This document shows, piece after piece, positions 17,635 through 26,980 of a DNA stretch of 64,000 nt. Where the stretch lies: contig CACYZM010000002.1 of assembly GCA_902778855.1 (NCBI GenBank), positions 49,938-113,937 on the forward strand, written 5' to 3'. Made by a program: the position numbers and the translations under genes. Origin of the DNA: an uncultured Bacteroidia bacterium. Its GTDB lineage: Bacteria; Bacteroidota; Bacteroidia; Bacteroidales; UBA932. Below the pieces are notes generated by a model. That model was given only the letters and a program-made list of their open reading frames with translations, did not search any database and was not told where the DNA came from. Every line of letters starts with the position of its first letter. The stretch's first letter is position 1.

Positions 17635-20033
17635 TGAAAGGTAGATTTATTAGAAAGATCGCCGCCGCATTCGCGGCGGTTCTTGTCACGGCGGCAACGG
17701 CCGCCGGACAGTCGAAAGTAACGGTCAGCGGCTATATGACCGACGCCGCGTCGGGCGAGTCGCTGATCAGCGCCACCCTCCTCGACCGGATTTCCGGCCA
17801 GGGTGCGGTCACCAACAATTACGGCTTTTATACCCTGACCCTTCCCGCCGGTGAAGTGTCGCTGGAGTACAGTTATACCGGTTACGAAACGGTCGTGAAG
17901 GAATTCCGGCTGACGCGCGACACGGTGATCCACGTCGGGCTGACGTTCTCTCCGGAGATGCTCTCCGGTGCCACGGTCACCGCCAGCCGCTCGGAAATCG
18001 GCGTGCGCGGCACCCAGATGAGCGCCATCGAGATTCCGGTCAACCAGATCCGGCGCGTACCCGCCCTGGCCGGCGAGGTCGACGTGATCAAGGCCATCCA
18101 GCTCCTGCCGGGCGTCCAGTCGGGCACCGAAGGATCCGCAGGTCTCTATGTGCGCGGCGGCGGGCCCGACGAGAACCTGCTGCTGCTCGACGGCGTGCCC
18201 ATCTATAATGTCAACCATATGATGGGTTTCTTCTCGGTGTTCAATGCCGATGCCATCAAGAACGTGACGCTCTACAAGGGCAGTTTCCCGGCCCGTTTCG
18301 GAAGCCGGCTCTCCAGCATCGTCGACGTGCGGATGAAGGACGGCAACGACCAGGCCTGGCACGGCAGCGCCTCCCTGGGCCTGCTGTCGGCCAAGGTCAA
18401 TGTGGAAGGCCCGATCGTGAAAGGGAAGACCACGTTCAATGTTTCGGCCCGGCGCACGTATTACGACGTACTGGCGCAGCCGCTGATCGCCCTGTATATG
18501 CGCAACAATCGCGAGGATGGCGACCAGGCTACGGGCGGCTATTATTTCTATGACCTCAATGCCAAGCTGACGCATACCTTCTCGAACCGCGACAAACTCT
18601 ACGCCAGCTACTATATGGGCGACGACAGGGTCTATGCCCGGCTCAATATGAGCGACGGAAGTATGGACACCCGGTTGAATATGGGCTGGAACTGGGGCAA
18701 TATCGTGGGCTCGCTCCGCTGGAACCACGTGTTCGGCCCCCGGCTGTTCGTCAACACCACCGTCAATTACACCCAGTACCGCCACCTGCTCGACATCAAC
18801 GGCAACGAGCGGTACCAGGGCGGTGCGAACACCGATTTCACGCTCGGCTACAATTCGCTGATCAACGACCTCTCGGCCGCGGCCGATTTCGAATTCAATC
18901 CCGTTCCGGAGCACGACATCCGCTTCGGCGGTACCTTCATCCACCATACCTTCAAGCCGTCGGTCACCACGGTCCGTTTCAGTGAAAGCGCGCAAAAGGA
19001 CGCGGCCATCGATACGACTTTCGGCGACCGCAACCTGTTTACCAACGAAGCGGCGCTCTATGCCGAGGACAACTGGTCGATAACGCCCTGGCTGAAGGTC
19101 AATCTCGGCCTCCGCTATTCGCTCTACGCGACCTCGGGCCGCACCTACCACTCCCTGGAGCCCCGCGTGAGCCTGCGGGCGCTCTTTACCGACGATTTTT
19201 CGTTCAAAGCCTCGTATTCCGAGATGAGCCAGGCCGTGCACCTGCTGAGCAACAGCAACATCTCGCTGCCCACCGACCTCTGGGTCCCTTCGACCGACCG
19301 CATCGAACCGATGCGATCGAAGCAGGCGGCGGCCGGCCTGTTCTATAGCCTCGGGGTCGTGGACCTGTCGCTGGAAGGCTACTACAAGCATATGGACAAT
19401 GTGCTCGAGTACCGCGACGGCGCCTCTTTCTTCGGTTCGACCACGGGCTGGGAAGACAAAGTGGCGATGGGAAAGGGCTGGGCTTACGGCGTGGAATTCC
19501 TGGTGCAGAAAAAGACCGGCCGGCTCACCGGCTGGATCGGCTACACCTGGTCGAAGACCATGCGGCAGTTCGACCGCGAAGGCCACGTCATCAATTTCGG
19601 CAAACCCTTCCCGGCCAAATACGACCGCCGGCACGACCTGAGCATCACGGCGGCCTATGAACTGACCAAGAAGATCGACCTGGCGGCGACTTTTGTCTAT
19701 GGGACCGGCGTCTGCGGATCGCTGGCCCTCCAGACGATCCAGGCGATGCCGGGCTACGACCGCCAGTTCGACTATTATATGCTGGCCGATACGTTCCCGG
19801 TAGACTATCTGGAAGGACGCAACAACTACCGCATGCCGTCCTACCAGCGCCTCGACCTGGGTGTCAATTTCAAGCGGACGTTCCGCAACGGGCATCACCG
19901 CACCATCAGCCTGAGTGTCTTCAATGCCTATAACCGGAACAACCCGTTCCTGGTGTACCGCGACGGGAAGCAGCTCGTGCAGCTGTCGATATTCCCGATT
20001 ATGCCTTCCCTTTCTTACACGTATGAGTTTTAG
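17634..20033 (+). CDS. TonB-dependent outer-membrane receptor with carboxypeptidase-regulatory-like N-terminal domain
   Basis: The 799-aa protein starts at the ATG at 17634 with a signal peptide (IRKIAAAFAAVLVTAATAAG). A CarboxypepD_reg-like beta-sandwich follows at residues ~25-110 (VSGYMTDAASGESLISATL). The plug domain (PALAGEVDVIKAIQLLPGVQ and GLYVRGGGPDENLLLLDGVP) leads into a long beta-barrel ending in FPIMPSLSYTYEF, with the terminal Phe typical of outer-membrane proteins. Such receptors import ligands with energy from TonB-ExbBD. The DUF4249 lipoprotein 12 nt downstream is the usual partner; the substrate is unknown. An upstream in-frame extension within tex was rejected. Confidence 0.93.
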   Translation: MKGRFIRKIAAAFAAVLVTAATAAGQSKVTVSGYMTDAASGESLISATLLDRISGQGAVTNNYGFYTLTLPAGEVSLEYSYTGYETVVKEFRLTRDTVIHVGLTFSPEMLSGATVTASRSEIGVRGTQMSAIEIPVNQIRRVPALAGEVDVIKAIQLLPGVQSGTEGSAGLYVRGGGPDENLLLLDGVPIYNVNHMMGFFSVFNADAIKNVTLYKGSFPARFGSRLSSIVDVRMKDGNDQAWHGSASLGLLSAKVNVEGPIVKGKTTFNVSARRTYYDVLAQPLIALYMRNNREDGDQATGGYYFYDLNAKLTHTFSNRDKLYASYYMGDDRVYARLNMSDGSMDTRLNMGWNWGNIVGSLRWNHVFGPRLFVNTTVNYTQYRHLLDINGNERYQGGANTDFTLGYNSLINDLSAAADFEFNPVPEHDIRFGGTFIHHTFKPSVTTVRFSESAQKDAAIDTTFGDRNLFTNEAALYAEDNWSITPWLKVNLGLRYSLYATSGRTYHSLEPRVSLRALFTDDFSFKASYSEMSQAVHLLSNSNISLPTDLWVPSTDRIEPMRSKQAAAGLFYSLGVVDLSLEGYYKHMDNVLEYRDGASFFGSTTGWEDKVAMGKGWAYGVEFLVQKKTGRLTGWIGYTWSKTMRQFDREGHVINFGKPFPAKYDRRHDLSITAAYELTKKIDLAATFVYGTGVCGSLALQTIQAMPGYDRQFDYYMLADTFPVDYLEGRNNYRMPSYQRLDLGVNFKRTFRNGHHRTISLSVFNAYNRNNPFLVYRDGKQLVQLSIFPIMPSLSYTYEF

Positions 20034-20045
20034 GAGGAACGGATC

Positions 20046-20969
20046 ATGAAAAAGCTTTTGTATTCCCTTTGTGTTTCATTCCTGCTCCTGGCAGCCGCCG
20101 GCTGTGAGAAAGTCATTGAATTTACCGGCGAGGAAACGGAGGCCCGCCTGACCCTGTCGTCGCGGGCCGAAGCGGGAGAACGTCTCGATATCTACGTTTC
20201 CTCTTCCGTTTTCTTCCTGTCCGATTCAAACGAAGGCGCCGCATTCCTGAAAGGACTCGATCCGGAACAGGGGCAGGTGCGCTGCTACGTGAACGGAACG
20301 ACGACGCCCCGGCTCCTTGTCTTCCTCCCGAAAGAGCATTCGTCCAATCTGCATTACCGGACCGTGGATTATGCGCCGGCGCCGGGCGACCACATCCGCC
20401 TGGAAGCGGAATTTCCGGGCTTCGACCCGGTCTGGGCGGAGACCGACGTGCCGCTGGAACCCGCCTTTGAACTGGTTTCAGTCACTTACTTGCCTTCCTA
20501 CGAGCTGGAATTGACGCTGGCCGTGACGGACGACGCATCCTACGACAAGTATTATTTCCTGCAACCCGTCAACCAGACCTGGGAGCCTTCCCTGGAACAG
20601 TTCGTGACCTGGCCGCTCCAATTCTCGAGCAAGGACATCATTTTCCGAGACATGAGCGGTACCGGTGCCCTCGACGCGTTCGAGGACGAAACGGGGAACT
20701 ATTTCGCCGACGACCTGATCAAGGGGCAGCGCCACGTCTTCGTGATCACGATCCCGTATGCGCCGGAGAAGGATCCCACCGTCGACCTGCTTATCCACGC
20801 GGCGGCGGTCGACGCGAGCCTGTACTGGTACGGCAAGTCTTATGCGCAGCTTAGGGCCAGCGACTGGACCGGCTTCTTCTCGGAGGGCGTGACGCTCTAT
20901 TCCAACGTACACGGCGGCTACGGCGTGTTCTGCGCGGCGGCTTCGCGCTGGTTGGAAGTTGAATGGTAG
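20046..20969 (+). CDS. DUF4249 family lipoprotein, TonB-receptor partner
   Basis: The 307-aa protein has a lipoprotein signal with lipobox LAAAGC and Cys20 as the lipidated residue. The mature part has beta-rich character (EARLTLSSRAEAGERLDIYVS, later APGDHIRLEAEFPGFD). The pattern fits DUF4249 proteins, which in Bacteroidota are regularly encoded after a TonB receptor of the type found here. They are presumed surface lipoproteins that act with the receptor; the ligand is unknown. Confidence 0.85.
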   Translation: MKKLLYSLCVSFLLLAAAGCEKVIEFTGEETEARLTLSSRAEAGERLDIYVSSSVFFLSDSNEGAAFLKGLDPEQGQVRCYVNGTTTPRLLVFLPKEHSSNLHYRTVDYAPAPGDHIRLEAEFPGFDPVWAETDVPLEPAFELVSVTYLPSYELELTLAVTDDASYDKYYFLQPVNQTWEPSLEQFVTWPLQFSSKDIIFRDMSGTGALDAFEDETGNYFADDLIKGQRHVFVITIPYAPEKDPTVDLLIHAAAVDASLYWYGKSYAQLRASDWTGFFSEGVTLYSNVHGGYGVFCAAASRWLEVEW

Positions 20970-20988
20970 GATTTTATTGCTATATTTG
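20959..20988 (+). promoter_or_regulatory. -33/-7 promoter for the glycosyltransferase operon
   Basis: TTG at 20959-20961 and TATATTTG at 20981-20988 are 19 bp apart, an ideal Bacteroidota promoter. The -33 element lies inside the last codons of the DUF4249 gene. The ATG at 21014 is 25 nt downstream. Confidence 0.75.
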
Positions 20989-21013
20989 CAAGATTGCATA
21001 AATACCCGGCGCC

Positions 21014-21739
21014 ATGGACAGGAAAGTCATCATTATCCCCACGTACAACGAGAAGGAGAACATCGAGAAGATGATCCGTGCGCTGCGCGCGCTCGACGGT
21101 GATTATCACATTCTGATCATCGACGACGGTTCCCCCGACGGGACGGCGGCCATCGTCAAGGGCCTGCAGCAGGAGTTCCCGACGCAGCTCCATCTGGTCG
21201 AGCGTTCCGGGAAACAGGGGCTCGGCACGGCCTATCTGACCGGTTTCCGCTGGTCGCTCGAGCACGGCTACGATTACATCTTCGAGATGGATGCTGACTT
21301 TTCCCACAAGCCCTCCGACGTTCCGCGGCTGTATGCGGCCTGTGCGGAAGGCGGCGCCGATCTGGCCATCGGCTCGCGCTACTGCAACGGCATCAGCGTC
21401 ATCAACTGGCCGATCGGGCGGGTCATTATGTCGTACTACGCTTCGGCTTATGTACGCACGGTCCTGCGCATGAAAGTCTATGATACGACGGCCGGCTTCA
21501 AGTGCTATTCGCGCAAGGTCTTGGAAGCCATCGATTTCGACCGCATCAAGATGCGGGGCTACGGCTTCCAGATCGAAATGAAATACAATGCCTACAAGCT
21601 GGGGTTCAAGATCGTGGAAGTGCCGATCATCTTCGAAGACCGCAAGGAAGGGACCTCGAAGATGAGTTCCTCCATCTTCGGCGAAGCGTTCTGGGGCGTG
21701 CTCAAACTCCGTTTCCGCAAAATCCGTCCGCGCGTATGA
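21014..21739 (+). CDS. Polyprenol monophosphomannose synthase-like glycosyltransferase (GT2)
   Basis: The 241-aa GT-A enzyme has IIIPTYNEKENIE at the N-terminus, the nucleotide-sugar site IIDDGSPDGTAAI and the metal-binding DADFSHKPSD. The segment DTTAGFKCYSRKVL is typical of Dpm1-like enzymes, which move a sugar from GDP-mannose (or a related donor) to a polyprenyl phosphate at the membrane. There is no C-terminal membrane anchor. The stop overlaps the next gene's start (ATGA). Confidence 0.9.
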   Translation: MDRKVIIIPTYNEKENIEKMIRALRALDGDYHILIIDDGSPDGTAAIVKGLQQEFPTQLHLVERSGKQGLGTAYLTGFRWSLEHGYDYIFEMDADFSHKPSDVPRLYAACAEGGADLAIGSRYCNGISVINWPIGRVIMSYYASAYVRTVLRMKVYDTTAGFKCYSRKVLEAIDFDRIKMRGYGFQIEMKYNAYKLGFKIVEVPIIFEDRKEGTSKMSSSIFGEAFWGVLKLRFRKIRPRV

Positions 21740-22653
21740 GTCAGGAAGGGAAGGGTTTGAGTCTGGTGTGGTACCTGGGTATCCTGGTGACCGTTTTTCT
21801 CTGGGGTATGTCGTTCCTCTGGAGCGACTCCGTGCTTGACCAGGGAACGCCCGTCTTCACCTTCATCTTCACCCGTATGATCATCGCCGCCACGGCGCTG
21901 CTGCTCTTCAGCCTGCTGACGGGCAAGTTCCAGCGCATCCGCAAAGGCGACCTGAAGTGGTTCGCGGCCATGACGGCCTTCGAGCCGTTCCTGTATTTCC
22001 TGGGCGAAACGTTCGGCCTGAAGATTACGGGCTCTCCGACGCTCTGCTCGGTAATCATCGCCACGATTCCAGTGTTCAGCCTCATCGTGGGCTGGATCGT
22101 GTTCCGGGAGAAACTCTCCCCGCTCAACCGGGCGGGTATCTTCGTGGCTGTGGCGGGTGTGATCCTGTTCATCCTCATCGGCGGGAACCTGCATACCGAC
22201 TACCTGTACGGCATCCTCATCCTCTTCCTGGCCGTCATCGGATCGACCGGCTATACCGCCATCTGCAAGAAACTGGCGAACAAAGGCTACAACGCTCTCT
22301 CCATCGTCACCTGGCAGTTCATCCTGGCCATCGGCTACTTCCTGATCCCTTTCCTGGTCTTCGACGCCGCGACCTGGACGCCTTCCTACCTGGCGTGGCC
22401 GGTACTCAAACCGATCATCATGCTGGCCGTGCTCTGCTCGGGCGTGGCCTTCGTGATCTACGCCGCCTGCGTCGACCGGATCGGCATGACGCGCACTACG
22501 GTGTTCCTGCCGCTGGTGGCCATCGTCTCGGCCGTCGCCGCCCTGATCCTGGGGCAGGATACGCTGCATCCCCTGCAGATGACCGGCATCCTGATCGCCA
22601 TGGCTGGCGTGGTCATGGCGCAATATACTTCGCAAAAACGTAAAACGGAATGA
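21736..22653 (+). CDS. EamA/DMT-family transporter
   Basis: The protein is 305 aa from the ATG at 21736 (MSQEGKGLSLVWYLGILVTV). It has about ten hydrophobic helices in two EamA repeats, with VFREKLSPLNRAGIFVAVAG and GQDTLHPLQMTGILIAMAG closing each repeat. It overlaps the glycosyltransferase and the racemase by 4 nt each, so the three are likely translated together. The exported substrate is unknown. It is distinct in sequence from the EamA protein at 9.6 kb. Confidence 0.9.
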   Translation: MSQEGKGLSLVWYLGILVTVFLWGMSFLWSDSVLDQGTPVFTFIFTRMIIAATALLLFSLLTGKFQRIRKGDLKWFAAMTAFEPFLYFLGETFGLKITGSPTLCSVIIATIPVFSLIVGWIVFREKLSPLNRAGIFVAVAGVILFILIGGNLHTDYLYGILILFLAVIGSTGYTAICKKLANKGYNALSIVTWQFILAIGYFLIPFLVFDAATWTPSYLAWPVLKPIIMLAVLCSGVAFVIYAACVDRIGMTRTTVFLPLVAIVSAVAALILGQDTLHPLQMTGILIAMAGVVMAQYTSQKRKTE

Positions 22654-23357
22654 AACATAACGGACTGACATTGGGTGTGCTCGGCGGGATGGGCCCCGCC
22701 GCCACGGCGGAATTCCAGCGGCTGCTGGCCGTCAAGGCCCCCGCGACCTGCGACCAGGAGCACCCGCGGATGATTGTCTATTCCCATACGGTGACCCCCG
22801 ACCGGACTACCTATCTGCTGGGTAAGGGCCCCGATCCGGAGCCGTATCTGCTCGACGGCCTGCGTACCCTCATCGGCTGGGGCGCCGACCGCCTGGCGGT
22901 GACCTGCAACACGGCCCACCACTTCATCGACAAATTCCTGGCGGAAGGCCTGATTTCCGTCCCGGTGATCCACATCGTCGACGAAACCATCCGCACCTGC
23001 CGCGAACGCAGCCCCGAAGGCGCCTGGCTGACGGCCACGCTCGGAACCATGAACACCGGCATCTATCAGCGCCACGCAGAAGCTACCGGCTACCGTTTTC
23101 GGATCCCCGACGAAGCGATGCGAGTGGAAATCCACGACATCACCGATATGGTCAAGGCCGGCAAGCAGGCGGAAGCCGGCGTCCGTTACCGTGCAGCGAT
23201 CGAGAAACTCTGGCAGATCGAGCGCCTGCCCGTGGTGGGCGCCTGTACGGAGCTTCCCGTCGCCTATCAGCATACCGGCCTGCCGGAGGAGATGGGCATC
23301 TCGTCGCTCGAGGCCCTCGCCGACGGCTGCATCCGTGAACTATACAAACCTTTGTGA
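22650..23357 (+). CDS. Aspartate/glutamate racemase family protein
   Basis: The 235-aa enzyme starts KHNGLTLGVLGGMGPAATAEF, the family's N-terminal signature. The two catalytic cysteines are visible in VTCNTAHHFIDK and VVGACTELPVAY. It probably interconverts L- and D-aspartate or another amino acid without cofactor. Its position after an EamA exporter and next to ftsY does not indicate a specific pathway. D-amino-acid supply for the cell wall is possible but not shown. Confidence 0.9.
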   Translation: MKHNGLTLGVLGGMGPAATAEFQRLLAVKAPATCDQEHPRMIVYSHTVTPDRTTYLLGKGPDPEPYLLDGLRTLIGWGADRLAVTCNTAHHFIDKFLAEGLISVPVIHIVDETIRTCRERSPEGAWLTATLGTMNTGIYQRHAEATGYRFRIPDEAMRVEIHDITDMVKAGKQAEAGVRYRAAIEKLWQIERLPVVGACTELPVAYQHTGLPEEMGISSLEALADGCIRELYKPL

Positions 23358-23358
23358 T

Positions 23359-24312
23359 ATGGGACTTTTCAATTGGAAGAAAAAGGATAAGGAGCAGGAA
23401 CGCCCGCTCGACTCCGGTCTGGAGAAGACCAAGCGTTCGCTGTTCGAGAAGATTTCGTATGCCATCGCCGGCAAGAGCGTGGTGGACGACGAGGTGCTCG
23501 ATTCGCTCGAGGAGGTGCTCATCGCTTCGGATGTAGGTGTGGAGACCACCCAGAACATCATCGAACGGCTCGAAGCCCGCGTGGCCCGCGACAAGTATCT
23601 CAACACCGAGGAGGTGAACCGCTATCTCTGCGAAGAGATCGCCGCCCTGCTCGATGCGGCTGCCGACGGCAAGAGCACCGAACCTTTCGATTTCTCGAAG
23701 AAGCCCTATGTGATGATGGTGGTGGGCGTCAACGGCGTGGGCAAGACCACGACCATCGGCAAACTCGCTTCCCAGCTCAAGGCGCAGGGGAAGAAGGTGG
23801 TGCTCGGCGCCGCCGACACCTTCCGCGCCGCCGCCGTCGACCAGCTTGTCATCTGGGCCGAGCGCGCCGGCGTCGACATCGTCAAGCAGGCGATGGGCTC
23901 CGATCCCGCTTCGGTGGCGTTCGACACCGTCAAGAGCGCCGTGGCGCGCGACGCCGACGTGGTGATCATCGATACGGCCGGCCGCCTGCACAACAAGGTC
24001 AACCTGATGAACGAGCTGACCAAGATCAAGAACGTGATGAAGAAAGTGGTGCCCGACGCGCCGCACGAAGTGCTGCTGGTTATCGACGGCTCCACCGGCC
24101 AGAACGGTTTCCTGCAGGCGAAGGAGTTCACCCGCGCGACCGACGTGACAGCCCTGGCGGTCACCAAACTTGACGGCTCGGCCAAGGGCGGCGTGGTGAT
24201 CGGCATCAGCGACCAGTTCAAGATTCCCATCAAGTTCATCGGCGTCGGCGAGAAGATCGACGACCTCAAACTGTTCGACAAGAAAGAATTCGTCGAATCC
24301 CTGTTCGATTAA
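23359..24312 (+). CDS. ftsY: Signal recognition particle receptor FtsY
   Basis: The 317-aa protein starts at the ATG at 23359 ([20 protein letters not shown]). An N-domain helical bundle precedes the GTPase. G1 is [15 protein letters not shown], followed by [14 protein letters not shown], the G3 motif DTAGRLHNK, and [10 protein letters not shown]. It docks ribosome-SRP complexes to the membrane. The long acidic A-domain of E. coli FtsY is absent, as in many Bacteroidota. It begins 1 nt after the racemase stop. Confidence 0.97.
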   Translation: MGLFNWKKKDKEQERPLDSGLEKTKRSLFEKISYAIAGKSVVDDEVLDSLEEVLIASDVGVETTQNIIERLEARVARDKYLNTEEVNRYLCEEIAALLDAAADGKSTEPFDFSKKPYVMMVVGVNGVGKTTTIGKLASQLKAQGKKVVLGAADTFRAAAVDQLVIWAERAGVDIVKQAMGSDPASVAFDTVKSAVARDADVVIIDTAGRLHNKVNLMNELTKIKNVMKKVVPDAPHEVLLVIDGSTGQNGFLQAKEFTRATDVTALAVTKLDGSAKGGVVIGISDQFKIPIKFIGVGEKIDDLKLFDKKEFVESLFD

Positions 24313-24326
24313 AAACAATACGCGAT

Positions 24327-26783
24327 ATGACTATTTCATTCAACTGGCTCAAAGATTACCTGAAGTTCGACCTCAGCGCCGAGAAGGTGGCCGACATCCT
24401 GACCTCGACGGGTCTGGAAGTGGAACACGTGGAAACCGTGGAACAGATTCCCGGCGGCCTGGCCGGCGTCATCGTGGCCGAAGTCGTGGAGTGCGTGCCG
24501 CATCCCGATTCCGACCATCTTCACATCACGAAACTCAATACGGGGGCTCCCGAACTGCTGCAGGTGGTCTGCGGCGCACCCAACGTGGCGCAGGGGCAGA
24601 AGGTCCTGCTGGCGACGGTCGGCACGGAACTGCCCACCGACGACGGCAGCAAATTCAAGATCAAGCGTTCCAAGATCCGCGGCGCCGAAAGCAACGGCAT
24701 GATCTGCGCCGAAGACGAACTCGGCATCGGCAACGACCACTCCGGCATCATGGTCCTAGACCCTTCGGCCGTCGTGGGCACGCCCGCCAAGGAGCAGCTG
24801 CATCTGAAGGAAGACACGGTCTTCGAGATCGGCCTGACGCCCAACCGCATCGACGGTGCCAGCCATATCGGCGTAGCGCGCGACCTGTACGCCTGGTGCG
24901 TGCAGAACGGCGTTCCCGTGGAATACACGCTGCCTGTGGTCAGCGATTTCAAATCCGGTTCCGGCATTCCGGTCTCCGTCTCGGTGGAGGCTCCGGACCT
25001 GGCGCCCCGCTATATCGGCATCACGATCGCCGACGTGAAGGTCGGTCCTTCGCCCGACTGGCTCAAGGAACGGCTGATGGCCATCGGCCAGCGCCCGATC
25101 AACAATGTCGTGGACATCACCAACTTCGTGCTCAACGAGATGGGTCATCCGCTCCACGCTTTCGACGTGGCGAAGATCGGCGGCCGCAAGGTCGTGGTCC
25201 GTCGCAGCACGCCCGACTGCAAGTTCACGACCCTCGACGGAGTGGAGCGCACGCTCTGCGCCGATGACCTGGTCATCTGCGACGTGGAACGCCCGATGTG
25301 CATCGCCGGCGTGTTCGGCGGGCTCGATTCCGGCGTGACCGAATCGACGACCGACGTGTTCCTCGAGGCCGCCTATTTCAATCCGGTTTCCATCCGCAAG
25401 ACCTCGAAGCGGCTCGGCCTGAAGACCGACGCCTCCTTCCGCTATGAGCGGGGCATCAACCCGATGGCCACGATGATCGCCGGCATGCGCGCCGCGCTGC
25501 TGATCCAGTCCGTGGCGGGCGGCCGCATCGTGGGTGCGCCGCAGGAGTTCTATCCCACGCCGTTCCAGTGCGCACAGGTGGATCTGAGCTACGACCGGAT
25601 GAACCGGCTGATCGGCAAGGAGCTCGCTCCCGCCACGTATCTCTCCATCCTCAAGTCGCTCGATTTCAATATCCTGTCGTCCCGTTCCGAAGGCTGCCTC
25701 GTGGAGGTTCCGGCCTATCGCGTGGACGTGACCCGCGAATGCGACGTGGTGGAGGAAGTGCTCCGCATCTACGGCTACAACAATGTCGAGCTGCCCGTGA
25801 GCATGAAAGCCTCGATCCATCCGGCCGAACATCCCGATCCGGAAGTGGTCCGCAAGACCGTCTCCGACCTGCTCGCCGACCGCGGTTTCGTGGAGATCAT
25901 GAACAACTCGCTCACGAAAGGGGAGTACTACGAGCCGCTCCAGACCTATCCGGCCGCGCAGCTCGTGCAGGTGGTCAATCCGCTCAGCAGCGATCTGGGC
26001 GTGATGCGCCAGACCCTGATCTTCAACGCCCTGGAAGTGGTGGCCCGCAACATCAACCACCAGAACAACAACCTGAAGCTCTTCGAGCTGGGCAACTGCT
26101 ACAGTTTCGTGCCCGCCGGCGAAGGAAAGTCCGCCGACAGTCTGGCCGATTTCCACGAGGAGATGCGGCTCTGTATGACGGTGACCGGCCCTGGCCAGAA
26201 GTCCTGGCGCAGCGAGATCGGCGCCGGCAACTATTTCCTGCTGAAGGGTTATCTGGAGCTGCTGCTGCGCCGTTTCAAGGCCAATCTCTATGACCTGGAG
26301 ACCGAAGCCGCCCCGTCCGACCTGTTCGCGGAAGGCCTCGAGTACAAGCTTCAGGGCAAGCGGCTGGCGCTCGCCGGCACGGTCTCGAGTGCGTTGCTCA
26401 AGCGTTTCGATATCAAGCAGCCGGTGTTCGTGGCGGAGATCTGCTGGCCGGTGTTCTTCGAGCTGGTGCGTCGCGACAAGATCAAGTACAAGGAGCTGCC
26501 GCGTTTCCCCGAGGTGCGTCGCGATCTGGCGCTGCTCGTGGACGAGTCGGTGACGTTCGCCGATCTGCGCAAGGCCGCCTTCCAGTCGGCCCGCGGGCTG
26601 CTCAAGCAGGTCAATCTGTTCGACGTCTACCGCGGTCCGAAGATCCTCACCGACAAGAAGCAGTACGCCATCAGTTTCATTCTCCAGGACGAGGAGAAAA
26701 CGCTCACCGACGCCGCCGTGGAAGCCACGGTCGCCAAGCTCCTGAAGACCTTCGAAAACAAATTCGGCGCAACCCTGCGTTAA
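24327..26783 (+). CDS. pheT: Phenylalanyl-tRNA synthetase beta subunit
   Basis: The 818-aa protein has the full PheT layout: the N-terminal MTISFNWLKDYLKFDLSAEK, an EMAP-like tRNA-binding domain (residues ~40-150), B3/B4 and B5 domains, a catalytic-like core and the C-terminal FDX-ACB anticodon domain (FPEVRRDLALLVDESVTF). It forms an alpha2-beta2 enzyme with PheS, which is not in this window. It starts 14 nt after ftsY. Confidence 0.97.
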   Translation: MTISFNWLKDYLKFDLSAEKVADILTSTGLEVEHVETVEQIPGGLAGVIVAEVVECVPHPDSDHLHITKLNTGAPELLQVVCGAPNVAQGQKVLLATVGTELPTDDGSKFKIKRSKIRGAESNGMICAEDELGIGNDHSGIMVLDPSAVVGTPAKEQLHLKEDTVFEIGLTPNRIDGASHIGVARDLYAWCVQNGVPVEYTLPVVSDFKSGSGIPVSVSVEAPDLAPRYIGITIADVKVGPSPDWLKERLMAIGQRPINNVVDITNFVLNEMGHPLHAFDVAKIGGRKVVVRRSTPDCKFTTLDGVERTLCADDLVICDVERPMCIAGVFGGLDSGVTESTTDVFLEAAYFNPVSIRKTSKRLGLKTDASFRYERGINPMATMIAGMRAALLIQSVAGGRIVGAPQEFYPTPFQCAQVDLSYDRMNRLIGKELAPATYLSILKSLDFNILSSRSEGCLVEVPAYRVDVTRECDVVEEVLRIYGYNNVELPVSMKASIHPAEHPDPEVVRKTVSDLLADRGFVEIMNNSLTKGEYYEPLQTYPAAQLVQVVNPLSSDLGVMRQTLIFNALEVVARNINHQNNNLKLFELGNCYSFVPAGEGKSADSLADFHEEMRLCMTVTGPGQKSWRSEIGAGNYFLLKGYLELLLRRFKANLYDLETEAAPSDLFAEGLEYKLQGKRLALAGTVSSALLKRFDIKQPVFVAEICWPVFFELVRRDKIKYKELPRFPEVRRDLALLVDESVTFADLRKAAFQSARGLLKQVNLFDVYRGPKILTDKKQYAISFILQDEEKTLTDAAVEATVAKLLKTFENKFGATLR

Positions 26784-26798
26784 CCTTTGAAGGAACGG

Positions 26799-26943
26799 CT
26801 GTGCTCCAGTTGCGAAGGAATATGCTTCTCAGACCGTCGCGCTAAAGCGCTCCCCCTCCCATTGCTCCCGCAATGGGCCCCTCCCTCTCAAGCCGAGGGT
26901 GGCTATGGTCTTCGAAGCATATTCCTTCTCCACTTTCGCACAG
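26799..26943. repeat. Multi-hairpin structured repeat, copy A (pheT-ubiA gap)
   Basis: The outer inverted repeat pairs 26814-26828 with 26914-26928, 15 bp perfect (GAAGGAATATGCTTC). It is extended by AGACC/GGTCT inside and CTGTGC/GCACAG outside. Within it are three hairpins: GCGC-taaa-GCGC (26839-26850), CCCATTGC-tccc-GCAATGGG (26858-26877) and CCCTC-7 nt-GAGGG (26883-26899), joined by TCCCCCTCCC and GGGCCCCTCCC. TGCTCCAGTT occurs on both sides (26802-26811 and 26957-26966). Nothing coding was found in this gap. Confidence 0.8.
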
Positions 26944-26980
26944 TAACACGAATGGATGCTCCAGTTAACATCAGTAACAA

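Noticed and set aside
26799..26943. Repeat A as a pheT-ubiA riboswitch or T-box
   Set aside because: No T-box specifier or NCCA-binding bulge is visible, and the related copy B lies in the opposite orientation relative to transcription in an unrelated operon.
26802..26966. TGCTCCAGTT direct repeat as a target-site duplication around repeat A
   Set aside because: The repeats lie at unequal distances from the outer arms and the left one is inside the paired region. Copy B has no equivalent. Kept only as an observation.
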